From JAJUJL01 sp041736465 (GTDB lineage Bacteria > Chloroflexota > Anaerolineae > Anaerolineales > UBA4823): a stretch of DNA of 64,000 bases. The stretch lies in contig JBGSTO010000462.1 of NCBI GenBank assembly GCA_041736465.1, positions 124,001-188,000 of the forward strand, in the 5' to 3' direction. Positions 26,460 to 34,457 of the stretch are shown here, one piece after another. Below the pieces are notes generated by a model. That model made no database searches. It had not been told where the DNA came from and was given only the letters and a program-made list of their open reading frames with translations. A program made the translations under genes and the position numbers. Every line of letters begins with the position of its first letter. Within the stretch, counting starts at the first letter, position 1.

Positions 26460-27764
26460 TTGTGCCTGGCGGTGCTGGACGCGCATGCGTACACCGGGGC
26501 GAGGTTCCAGCGTCGCTCCCATGTGAGGATGCACGTTTTTATCGACGAGTTGAAGATCGAACTGCTGGATAATTCTGGCAAGAATCAGCCTGGTTTCGAT
26601 TTGTCCAAAAGAGGCGCCAATGCAGTTGCGCGCACCGCCGCCAAAAGCCAGCCAGGTGTATGGGGCGTGATGGATATTCATGTGGCGTTCAGGGATGAAC
26701 TCGTCCGGCTGCTGCCAGTGAGCGGGATGTCGTTGTGTCAGGTAGATCGAGTAGATCACACGTTCGCCGGCAGGGATGCGGTAACCATCATACTCCAGAT
26801 CAACTGCAGCCCGGCGAGAACCCAGGTGGATGGGGGGATACAGGCGCAACGCTTCCTCGATGACTGCCTGCAGATAATGCATTTCAGCAATACAACCGGT
26901 CAGTGCCCCGGGATTCGTGCTCGACAAGCTGTCGACCTCTTCACGTACACGCATGTAGGCATCTCGATGTGCGCCGAGTAGATACAGCGACCATGCCAGC
27001 AGCGCAGTGCTGGTATCATGCCCGGCTATCAACATGGTGAGCAGTTGATCGCGTATCAAATCATCGTCAAGTCCAGCTTGAATTAACACACTGAGCAGGT
27101 CATCACGGGTATCGCTGACCTGTATCTCCTGCCGGCGCAGCTGGATCATGCGATAAAGATAAGCGTCCATGCGCTGGATGGCCCGGCGGTACCCCGGGCG
27201 AGGTGCATCGCGCCAGAGCATCCATATCCCGGGGGAGATGAAGGCGATCACCCCCAGGATCGCTTTCCAAAGTGCATTCATTTCCGGGGAGATATCAGCT
27301 CGAAAAAGGGAGCGGGTGAGAACCAGCAAGGCAATCTTGCGCATTTCTACCAGCATGTCTTGCAGGCTGCCGTCAGTCCAGCCGCGTGTGATTTCATCGC
27401 TGGCGTCCAGCATGATTTTCGTATAGCCGTCCAACATGCGGCGGTGGAGGCTTGGGCTCATCAGGCGGCGCAGCACATCGTGTGATTCCCCGTCTTCCAC
27501 CAACACCCCGTGGCGCAGCAAATGGGTCACGGGGTCGGTATCGTTGCGCCATCGCAGCTCATCGCGCGCTTGCACCAGAACAAAGCGCGCCGCCTGGGGG
27601 CCTACCATCACAATGGGCGTAAAACCGGGCAGCTGGATCTGGAAGATGTCGCCCAAATCACGATGAAATACTTGCATCGCTGCCAGTGGGTGTCGTTCAG
27701 TTAGCATGGCGCGCAGTGCGCGCAAACCTGACTCGGGTGAAGGTTTGGGAACAGGGCGGTGCAT
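26457..27764 (-). CDS. cytochrome P450, last gene of the carotenoid operon
   Basis: All P450 landmarks are present in the 435-residue chain: I-helix AGHDTST, the K-helix ExxR in EEALRLYPP, and the heme loop FGGGARNCIG with the thiolate Cys near residue 381. I used ATG 27764; the longer frame to 27845 reaches into the preceding gene. It follows the CrtD-like gene by 31 bases. P450s in carotenoid clusters hydroxylate end groups: CYP175A1 of Thermus makes 3-hydroxy beta-rings and CYP287A1 of Deinococcus makes 2-hydroxy rings in deinoxanthin. By context this enzyme should hydroxylate a carotenoid ring or chain; the position is not predictable. No membrane anchor is visible, and redox partners are not encoded nearby. 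Confidence 0.93.
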   Translation of the reverse strand: MHRPVPKPSPESGLRALRAMLTERHPLAAMQVFHRDLGDIFQIQLPGFTPIVMVGPQAARFVLVQARDELRWRNDTDPVTHLLRHGVLVEDGESHDVLRRLMSPSLHRRMLDGYTKIMLDASDEITRGWTDGSLQDMLVEMRKIALLVLTRSLFRADISPEMNALWKAILGVIAFISPGIWMLWRDAPRPGYRRAIQRMDAYLYRMIQLRRQEIQVSDTRDDLLSVLIQAGLDDDLIRDQLLTMLIAGHDTSTALLAWSLYLLGAHRDAYMRVREEVDSLSSTNPGALTGCIAEMHYLQAVIEEALRLYPPIHLGSRRAAVDLEYDGYRIPAGERVIYSIYLTQRHPAHWQQPDEFIPERHMNIHHAPYTWLAFGGGARNCIGASFGQIETRLILARIIQQFDLQLVDKNVHPHMGATLEPRPGVRMRVQHRQAQ

Positions 27765-27795
27765 GCGCCCAAGTATAACATGCAGCCGGTTTATA

Positions 27796-29289
27796 CTATC
27801 CGAGACGCCCTGCAGAGTTATCCTCAAGCAGCAATTCGCTGGCAACTTTGCCCGAAAGCATCACCATGGGCACGCCTCCCCCTGGATGTGTGGTGCCTCC
27901 GGCAAAATACAGGCCGCGCAGCAGGGACGACCGGTTGTGAACACGGCGGAAAGCCGCCCAACGATTGTTCGATGATAGCCCATACAACGCCCCCCGATGC
28001 GCGCCGGTCTGATATTCGAGATCTACTGGGGTGATGGTGCGTTCGATTAAAATATCTGTACGAATATCAAATCCGAATCCGGCAAGTTTCTCCAATATCA
28101 GGCTGCGATAGGCATCAGCCTGGATGTTCCAATCCCAGCTGCTGCCTAAAGGTGGTGCGTTTACCAGGACGAACCAGTTTTCCATACCCGGAGGGGCGTC
28201 GGTTGGTGTGGAGTGAGAAGTGATGGCGACATAGATCGTGGGATCATCGGGCATCACACCTCGCTCAAAAATGAGTTGAAATTCGCGCCGGTAATCCGAT
28301 GAGAAGAAGATGTTGTGATGGGCTAACCTTTCGTGAACGCCACGCACACCCAGCAGCAGAATAAAGCCCGAACAGGAAAGCGTTTGGCTCAAAAGCTTGC
28401 GTGTTTCTGTAGTGCTGCCTTCTTCCTGCGGAAGCAGGTTCTGGTAGACTGTAGCAATGTCGATATTGGCCAGCACCGCCTCAGCCGGAAAATAGCTCTC
28501 ATCTTCTAAGAGAACTCCATTCACGACCTGGTTTTGGGCGCTAATTTGGCGGATACGGGCGTTGTAATGAAATTCAACGCCCAGCTCACCAGCCAGGCGT
28601 GCCAACGCATTTGCCAGGCTGTACATGCCGCCTGAGGGATACCATACACCCTGGTTCAACTCGACATGCGCGATCACATTGAGTGTGGCTGGAGCCAGGT
28701 ACGGGCTTGCGCCGACATAAGTTGCGAAGCGTCCCAGCAGCTGCTGCAGGTGCGGCGAGCGTACGAAGCTGCGCTGAGCCTGGTGCATGCTGCGCAGCCC
28801 GTCTACTTTCAGCGCATCCCAGGGAGCGACCTTCAGAAAACTTCGCAGCGAAGGTGGGCGGTCGTAGATGAATACCGGTCCGACGATGCGGTGTAGATTG
28901 CGAGCATACTCGAGAAAACGCCGGTATCCGCCAACATCGGCAGGTTGGATCTGGCGGATTTGCTCGTCCATGCGCTCCAGGGATTGAGTGGCATCCAGGA
29001 TCGTGCCATCGGGATAGAAATAGCGCGTAAGTGGATCGATGTGCTGCAGGTCGAGATAGTCATCTAAATGCCGCCCAACGGATGAGAACAGATCATCCAG
29101 CACATGACGCATGGTGAGTACCGATGGGCCGGTGTCCCAACGGAAACCTTGATGGTTCACCTGGTACATCTTGCCTCCAGGCAGCGGATTTTGTTCGAAT
29201 ACCTGAACACGCAGACCCGCTGCCGCGAGACGGATGGCAGCGCTGAGGCCGCCAATACCTGCGCCAACAACTACCACCGGATGTTTCAT
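27796..29289 (-). CDS. carotenoid desaturase, CrtD-like (1-hydroxycarotenoid 3,4-desaturase)
   Basis: The N-terminus is the dinucleotide-binding motif VVVVGAGIGGLSAA and the protein has the CrtI-family length (497). The central segment with RFATYVGASPYLAPATLN and the following VWYPSGGMYSLANALA recalls CrtD proteins more than phytoene desaturases, and a separate CrtI sits next to crtB in the same operon. CrtD introduces the 3',4' double bond after CruF has hydrated the psi end. A CrtO-like ketolase role is the main alternative. It overlaps the glycosyltransferase gene by four bases. CrtI-superfamily membership is certain; the subfamily is a reading of pattern and context. Confidence 0.85.
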   Translation of the reverse strand: MKHPVVVVGAGIGGLSAAIRLAAAGLRVQVFEQNPLPGGKMYQVNHQGFRWDTGPSVLTMRHVLDDLFSSVGRHLDDYLDLQHIDPLTRYFYPDGTILDATQSLERMDEQIRQIQPADVGGYRRFLEYARNLHRIVGPVFIYDRPPSLRSFLKVAPWDALKVDGLRSMHQAQRSFVRSPHLQQLLGRFATYVGASPYLAPATLNVIAHVELNQGVWYPSGGMYSLANALARLAGELGVEFHYNARIRQISAQNQVVNGVLLEDESYFPAEAVLANIDIATVYQNLLPQEEGSTTETRKLLSQTLSCSGFILLLGVRGVHERLAHHNIFFSSDYRREFQLIFERGVMPDDPTIYVAITSHSTPTDAPPGMENWFVLVNAPPLGSSWDWNIQADAYRSLILEKLAGFGFDIRTDILIERTITPVDLEYQTGAHRGALYGLSSNNRWAAFRRVHNRSSLLRGLYFAGGTTHPGGGVPMVMLSGKVASELLLEDNSAGRLG

Positions 29290-30524
29290 GGTTTCAGCAT
29301 GTGATGACTGGTTTCACCCTCTTCTCCGGGTTTTGGTTTCAACCCTCGATTGTGGGCAATCAGACGACCTTTCCACTGCGGCCCGCCGTCGCGGAAATGC
29401 CAGAGCAAGGCTTGTACGGCGATCAGAGTCATCAGGAGCACAGACACAGGCAGCCAGATCACGTCAACCAGCCGCAGACCCGCTGTGACCGCGGTGACAG
29501 CGCGAGCACCGAGGCCTAATATGATCATGGCTGCCGGGAAGGCAGGCCACAAATCTTGCCGGGTACCCAAGGAGCCCAATAGCAGCCAGATCCACGGAAA
29601 GACAAACAAGCTCCAGTGGAAAAGCGCCGAAAACACCAGAAACAGAGGGCTGGAAGCATGCCCGGCAAGGATGTTCTTTGCAAAACCGCGCCGTACTCCG
29701 TGCCAATCCTGATACATACGACCGTGGATAAGCCGGCTGCCCAGGCTCATCACCAGTTTTAAGCGGCTGCGCTTGGCCAATCTGGAAAGGGCGACATCTT
29801 CTACCACGTGATCTGATACTGCGGCGTGCCCGCCAATACGGGCGTATGCCGGGCGCGTAAATGCCAGGCATTGCCCATTGGCGGCAGCGAACAGGGGGAT
29901 TGGAAGGAAGCGTACGAAGATTTCCGGAAGATATCCCAGCACCACTAACATCATCATGGGGATCACCATGCGCTCAGTGGGGCTGACGGTTTCCTGGTCT
30001 GGCCAAACGGTGAGCACATCGGCAGCGTGCTTTTCGCGGCCAGCTATTAAAGCCGACAATGCACCGGGCTTCCAGCGGATGTCTGCATCGGTGAAAACCA
30101 GGACATCGCCAACTGCCTGGCGTGCAAGCTGGTGGCAGGCCCAATTCTTGCCTAGCCACCCTACGGGCAGATGTTCGCCCTTAACCAACCTGAAACGTTC
30201 ATCCCCTCCGGCAGTCTCTTGCGCCAGGGAGCAGGTTGCATCCTCTGAATGGTCATCCAAGAGGAGGATCTCGAAATTGGGGTAATCCTGCGCCAGCAAG
30301 CTGGATAGACTGGATTGGATATTGCCGGCTTCATTGCGGGCCGGGATGAGCATGGATACCCGCGGAAATGTTTTAGGCCGCTCTGGTTTCAGGCGTGGAA
30401 ACGTGACGGAATTTACCAGGCTTAATATAAAAATGAAAGCCAGCGCGAAAAGAACAGGTAGAGATACGACGAGCAGGGGCCGCTGTAATACTTCTTGAAG
30501 CAGCGCGATCCAGGGTATATTCAT
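29286..30524 (-). CDS. family 2 glycosyltransferase, CruG-like (carotenoid glycosylation)
   Basis: An N-terminal membrane helix precedes a GT-A domain: SMLIPARNEAGNIQSSL, LLDDHSEDAT, the metal-binding DADI (VFTDADIRWK) and an acceptor-side VVEDVALSRLAKR. Two or three further helices follow. This topology fits the CruG / CrtQ / HpnB-like membrane glycosyltransferases. It lies between the PlsY-like gene and the CrtD-like gene with four-base overlaps on both sides, two genes after CruF; cruF-cruG pairs act together in cyanobacterial and Deinococcus-type carotenoid glycoside synthesis. The predicted reaction is transfer of a sugar to a carotenoid hydroxyl at the membrane. Sugar and site are not known. 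Confidence 0.85.
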   Translation of the reverse strand: MNIPWIALLQEVLQRPLLVVSLPVLFALAFIFILSLVNSVTFPRLKPERPKTFPRVSMLIPARNEAGNIQSSLSSLLAQDYPNFEILLLDDHSEDATCSLAQETAGGDERFRLVKGEHLPVGWLGKNWACHQLARQAVGDVLVFTDADIRWKPGALSALIAGREKHAADVLTVWPDQETVSPTERMVIPMMMLVVLGYLPEIFVRFLPIPLFAAANGQCLAFTRPAYARIGGHAAVSDHVVEDVALSRLAKRSRLKLVMSLGSRLIHGRMYQDWHGVRRGFAKNILAGHASSPLFLVFSALFHWSLFVFPWIWLLLGSLGTRQDLWPAFPAAMIILGLGARAVTAVTAGLRLVDVIWLPVSVLLMTLIAVQALLWHFRDGGPQWKGRLIAHNRGLKPKPGEEGETSHHMLKP

Positions 30525-31129
30525 GGCTGGTTGTTTCTGTGCTTGAACGCCAACCGCATCTGGGGTGGTGTCTTCAGATCGCGACCGTGTTTGAGCGCGA
30601 AAACGATCAGGTTACCAAGCCAGACCGCGGTGAATTCTGGTTGAGCGGACGCATAATATGGGATGATGAATCCTCCAAAGAAAAGAAATGCCAGCATCAT
30701 CGCCCAGGCGCTGTTCTTGATCACTGCGAACATCAGCCCCAGCAAAAGCCCGAGCGTACTTGGGCCTGCGCCGATGGTTAAACCGGTCCAAACGCCGAAT
30801 GATACAGCGACGGCTTTACCACCGCGCCCCCGCAAGAAGGGTGAAAAGGCATGTCCGAGGATGGGCGCCAGTGCGATGGGCACAATTTCCCATCCGGTGA
30901 TCTGCCATTGGAAGTATGCCAGGCTGACCGGTACCGCTCCCTTAAGGTAATCCAGCAGAAACGCCGGCAGCGCCCAGCGCCAGCCCAGGGCGCGCAATAC
31001 GTTGGTTGACCCCGGGTTGCTGTCCCCGTACTGGCGAATATCGACGCGTGAAGCCAGATAACCGGTGATGACCGAATATGGCACTGCGCCGCTGATGAAT
31101 CCGATCACTGTCCAGAAGAATGTTTCCAT
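30521..31129 (-). CDS. PlsY-family acyltransferase embedded in the carotenoid operon
   Basis: The 202-residue membrane protein shows the PlsY motifs: the first as GDSNPGSTNVLRALG, the second as GHAFSPFLRGRGGKAVA, and a vestigial third as FKHRNN at the very C-terminus. PlsY normally transfers acyl from acyl-phosphate to glycerol-3-phosphate, the first step of phospholipid synthesis. Deviations are visible: AVAV where GVAT is usual, and a C-terminus that stops right after the third motif. ATG 31129 overlaps cruF by 25 bases; the longer frame to 31462 lies within cruF and is rejected. In Chloroflexus-type bacteria carotenoid glucosides are fatty-acid esterified, so this enzyme may acylate the carotenoid glycoside; ordinary lipid synthesis is the alternative. 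Confidence 0.85.
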   Translation of the reverse strand: METFFWTVIGFISGAVPYSVITGYLASRVDIRQYGDSNPGSTNVLRALGWRWALPAFLLDYLKGAVPVSLAYFQWQITGWEIVPIALAPILGHAFSPFLRGRGGKAVAVSFGVWTGLTIGAGPSTLGLLLGLMFAVIKNSAWAMMLAFLFFGGFIIPYYASAQPEFTAVWLGNLIVFALKHGRDLKTPPQMRLAFKHRNNQP

Positions 31130-31890
31130 ACCTGCCGCCAGGCAATTGTCGTGAAAATACCCATGCCCAGGAAGCCTGAGAGAGCAGGACCGAGCTGCCC
31201 CCAAAAGACACCTAAACCGATGGCTTGAAAGATCCAGGTCAAAGTATAGATGACCAACAGTGGTCTGCCTGGGAGCTGCGAGGGCATCAGGATTCGAGTG
31301 AGCAGAAATGCGGTAAGCCACCAGCCGAAGTAATTCGACCATGGAATCCCAAAATACCCTCCCGGCTCTTGCCAGATCCACAGGCCGCGTTCTGCCATCT
31401 GCGGGTCGAGATATAAATCCCAGGCTGTAAAGGCCAGGCCGGCTGTGGCTGAATATATCCACGGGTAGGCGCTGCCGAGACGATCCTTAACCCGAGAGAG
31501 GATGATGGTGGCGGTGCCCCAGGCAGGGATGAGCATCATCAACCAGGCGAGGGGGATGAGCAAAGGAACGTTGAAGAGCTGCGGTTGGAGCAGCCCGCTA
31601 TACCGGTAGCTGCCAAATGGGAAGCCGGTCGTGGAGCCGGCCCACTCGACCAGCCATGTGAGCGGGCCTACCGCCGCTGCCAGGAGAAGTATGCGCTTCA
31701 CAGACCAGCGATGAGAAAGCGCCAGTATGGAGGTGATGGTTTGTGCAATTACCCCCAGGGTGGCCAGAAAGGGAAACAAGTATTCTCCCGCCAGCCAGAT
31801 ACCGATGGGTGTCGCAATGAGCATCCCCACCCAGAGGATAAGCGAGAAGAACCAGAGAGGAGAAAGCCGCTCCTGGAAATCATCGCCCAT
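31105..31890 (-). CDS. cruF: CruF-type carotenoid 1',2'-hydratase (DUF422)
   Basis: This multi-pass membrane protein carries the family landmarks EWAGSTTGFPFGSYRYS and WDLYLDPQMAERGLWIW followed by IPWSNYFGWW. CruF and the related bisanhydrobacterioruberin hydratase add water to the psi end of acyclic or monocyclic carotenoids, giving a 1'-hydroxyl. I chose ATG 31890, 11 bases after the cyclase stop; ATG 31956 is open too but overlaps the cyclase gene by 55 bases. Neither has a strong ribosome site. With gamma-carotene as substrate it would yield 1'-hydroxy-gamma-carotene, the acceptor for the CrtD-like and CruG-like steps encoded downstream. Confidence 0.88.
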   Translation of the reverse strand: MGDDFQERLSPLWFFSLILWVGMLIATPIGIWLAGEYLFPFLATLGVIAQTITSILALSHRWSVKRILLLAAAVGPLTWLVEWAGSTTGFPFGSYRYSGLLQPQLFNVPLLIPLAWLMMLIPAWGTATIILSRVKDRLGSAYPWIYSATAGLAFTAWDLYLDPQMAERGLWIWQEPGGYFGIPWSNYFGWWLTAFLLTRILMPSQLPGRPLLVIYTLTWIFQAIGLGVFWGQLGPALSGFLGMGIFTTIAWRQVWKHSSGQ

Positions 31891-31901
31891 CAAAAATTGT
31901 T

Positions 31902-32714
31902 TCAGGTGGTTGAGCGATTTTGTTCTGAGCGCAGCGATCGATAACGATCCAGCCATTTTTGAACTCGCTTATGACTATCTGGAGACAGCATCAAGGTGAT
32001 ACCCAGGCTGATGATCAGATTGGTCAGGAAAAAGAAAGCCATCTCTTCCACGGGGAGAATGCCTAATTTTATTCCCGTGGTTTGAGCCGGGTCAATTACC
32101 CAGGTGCCATAACTCAGCGCCAGATAATCTACAACCCACAGGTAGAGGGTGGTTGGAACGACCGTCCACACGATCCTTGGGAAATTTGCAGCCAGAATAT
32201 CAGCGCCAAAGGCCATTTGTACCAGCACCGGGATAAGCGCCCAGGATAGGATCAGAGTCAGATAGGTTCCCGGTTTCCAACCGGTAATCAGCAGTATGGT
32301 GGAGATCACCCAGATTACCGCGATGCCGGTGCTGCTGATCAACCGCAAGCGGTAGCTGGCTCGCAGGATTTTCGGTCTGGGGAGGATGTGGCGGGTGACT
32401 GCCAGAATCCAAAACCCGGTCAACAAAGTTTGGACCACGAAGAAGGTATACTCTTCAATGGGCACATATCCGAGCGTGATCCCGGTGACCAGATCGGGAT
32501 CATACCACCAGACCCGCGTCGCAACCAGATAATTATCCCAGGGGGTTGTATAGATCAGCGCCAGGACAACATGCGCCAGGATGATCCAGTATGGTTTCCA
32601 ATCCACGGAATGACGGCGGTCCTTCAGCCAGCGCCAAACCTCACGCGGCACAAGCAAGAGCAAAACGATCAACGGCGGCAAGATAAATGCAGCCAAAATT
32701 TCGAAATAGGTCAT
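31902..32714 (-). CDS. lycopene cyclase, fused CrtYc-CrtYd type
   Basis: Two homologous membrane halves are visible, each with the PxEE motif of this cyclase family: PIEEYTFFVVQT near residue 85 and PVEEMAFFFLTN near residue 220, each preceded by a PWDN.. / W-rich segment. The heterodimeric CrtYc/CrtYd cyclases of actinobacteria appear as one fused chain in archaea, Bacteroidetes and fungi, as here (270 residues, about seven helices). It would cyclise one or both psi ends of lycopene to beta-rings. The presence of CruF in the operon argues for one-end cyclisation to gamma-carotene. It overlaps the hydrolase gene by four bases. Confidence 0.93.
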   Translation of the reverse strand: MTYFEILAAFILPPLIVLLLLVPREVWRWLKDRRHSVDWKPYWIILAHVVLALIYTTPWDNYLVATRVWWYDPDLVTGITLGYVPIEEYTFFVVQTLLTGFWILAVTRHILPRPKILRASYRLRLISSTGIAVIWVISTILLITGWKPGTYLTLILSWALIPVLVQMAFGADILAANFPRIVWTVVPTTLYLWVVDYLALSYGTWVIDPAQTTGIKLGILPVEEMAFFFLTNLIISLGITLMLSPDSHKRVQKWLDRYRSLRSEQNRSTT

Positions 32715-33523
32715 TGCACAGCCTCGTAGATTAAGTCGACTATACCCATCAAGGTTGGCGACTCTTCAGTGATCAGCTCATGATCTGCCTGCAGTTCGAC
32801 GTACCGGGTAAGGTTTTTTGGCAGCCTGGAGACCAGTTTGCGCGATTCTTGCGGCCGGACGACAATATCGTTCTGCCCCTGAATGACGAGGTTTCTGCTG
32901 TGCAGCTGGTTGGCCTGGCGGTAGGCGTGCTTTCCCATTTTTAGAACCTCATGTATGGCCGCCAGGGGGAGCACGAACTCCTCCCGGATCGTTTGCTGTA
33001 CCACCTGCGTGTCCAGGTCAGCATCCGGCAGAATCCGTGCAAGCATATGGCGCAGACGGGGGTCGTTAAAATCTGCTTTTCGAAACGGGCGCAGGCTGGG
33101 AAAGAAGCGTCTCGCTGCAGGAAGGAGCAGGGGAAGAACCCCGGGCGCCTTCCAGAAAGGTGCTACCAACACCAGCAGGTCGGGGGGCGATTTCTGCGCC
33201 AGGTGGATGGCGATGGCTGCGCCCATCGAGTATCCGATCAGTATCGATCTACGGCTGGTCGACTGAACGATATTCCAGGAATCTTCAGCTGCCGCAAGCC
33301 AATCGTGCTGGCGGCAGCGATTGAGGTTGACGATATCAGGACCAAATCCAGGGAGCAGGATACCCCGCGAGCGATATCCTTCAGCTGCCAGACGCGCCCC
33401 AAGAGGCCGCATCTCAGCGGGAGTGCCGGTAAAGCCATGAATTAACAGCGCGCCTGCCTCCCCGTGACCGAGATCAAAGGGAAGGTGTTCTGCACCACGG
33501 TAGGGAGTCAGGTCGGGCAGCAT
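32711..33523 (-). CDS. alpha/beta hydrolase (carboxylesterase / monoacylglycerol-lipase-like) in carotenoid operon
   Basis: Motifs: LLIHGFTGTPAEM, nucleophile elbow GYSMGAA, acid in QGQNDIVV and His in ADHELITEES. This is the Est30/YvaK-like carboxylesterase group acting on short acyl esters or monoglycerides. No export signal. It lies tightly between crtB (7-base gap) and the cyclase (4-base overlap), so it belongs to the operon, yet no hydrolase is part of the standard pathway. It could trim or remodel the acyl group of carotenoid esters, but this is only a guess from position. Confidence 0.85.
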   Translation of the reverse strand: MLPDLTPYRGAEHLPFDLGHGEAGALLIHGFTGTPAEMRPLGARLAAEGYRSRGILLPGFGPDIVNLNRCRQHDWLAAAEDSWNIVQSTSRRSILIGYSMGAAIAIHLAQKSPPDLLVLVAPFWKAPGVLPLLLPAARRFFPSLRPFRKADFNDPRLRHMLARILPDADLDTQVVQQTIREEFVLPLAAIHEVLKMGKHAYRQANQLHSRNLVIQGQNDIVVRPQESRKLVSRLPKNLTRYVELQADHELITEESPTLMGIVDLIYEAVQ

Positions 33524-33530
33524 TCAGGGG

Positions 33531-34457
33531 CTATCCAGACTGGGTATGCAGGAATGCCTTGAGGAGCAAAACCAGCTTCTGAGTGGAGGTAGTGCCTGCC
33601 CGGCGGGTGAATACGTTGTAGCGATGCGAACGGATATCCGGCATGATTGCCCGGTATATTTCGAGAGCACCCATCACTGCCAGGCGACCGCTGGCGAGCA
33701 TGCTCACCTGCGAACGAGCCGCCCGGTAATAATTTTCTGTGCGGGCGAACTGGAATTCAAGCAGGTCGATCAGGTTAGAGTTAATCCGACCGGCTGCCAA
33801 ATCTGCTTCGCCATAATTGAAGATCTCCATATCCTCCTGGGGGATGTAGACCCGTCCGAGGCGCCAATCTTCTCCGATGTCGCGCCAAAAATTGCTGAGC
33901 TGCATGGCAATCGAAAGTGCATCTGCACCGGGGAGTGCATCCTCAATGCCGTGCGGCTGCCGGGTGCCGAGAATGTGGGTCATTGCGCGGCCAACGGGGA
34001 TTGCGCTCCCATCCATGTAGTGCATGAGATCTGCAAAAGACGGGAATCTTGTAATGGTGAGGTCTTCTCGCATAGCCCGAAAATAGGCAGCCATCACTTG
34101 AGCAGGGATGCGGAACTTAAGAGCAGTATCCAGGTAGGCGCGCATCACGGGGTGCGGGCTGTCACCGGTTTCGAAGGCTGACCAGTAGACGTGCTCCCAA
34201 TTGTCGATCGCTTCCTGAGGAGATCGGAAGCCCTGGTGAGACACATCCACACGATCGTCGCCCACGCGCATCAAAGCATACAAGGCTTCGACATGGGGAA
34301 GCCTGGCAGAAGGCAGATAAGCGCTGGCGGTAGAGTAATTTTTACTGGCCCGCAGCATAATCGCCCGGCATGCAGCATAGTCCTCATTGTTGGCAATCCC
34401 CGGCTGTTCGCCAGCCACCCCGGATAGTTCTACATTTAGTTGATAATCTAAAGCCAT
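33531..34457 (-). CDS. crtB: phytoene synthase
   Basis: Both aspartate-rich motifs are intact: DDRVD (Asp67, Asp68, Asp71) and DIGED (Asp193, Asp197) within NFWRDIGEDWRLGRVYIP. The enzyme condenses two geranylgeranyl diphosphates to phytoene, the first committed carotenoid step. The trans-isoprenyl synthase fold and 308-residue length are standard. Squalene or diapophytoene synthase is a formal alternative, but the neighbours all belong to C40 carotenoid synthesis. The start overlaps the crtI stop by 10 bases. No GGPP synthase is in the window. Confidence 0.94.
   Translation of the reverse strand: MALDYQLNVELSGVAGEQPGIANNEDYAACRAIMLRASKNYSTASAYLPSARLPHVEALYALMRVGDDRVDVSHQGFRSPQEAIDNWEHVYWSAFETGDSPHPVMRAYLDTALKFRIPAQVMAAYFRAMREDLTITRFPSFADLMHYMDGSAIPVGRAMTHILGTRQPHGIEDALPGADALSIAMQLSNFWRDIGEDWRLGRVYIPQEDMEIFNYGEADLAAGRINSNLIDLLEFQFARTENYYRAARSQVSMLASGRLAVMGALEIYRAIMPDIRSHRYNVFTRRAGTTSTQKLVLLLKAFLHTQSG

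Noticed and set aside
30521..31462. 313-residue version of the PlsY-like protein
   Set aside because: The extra 111 residues come from a different frame of cruF and show no membrane or acyltransferase pattern; ATG 31129 fits the family start.
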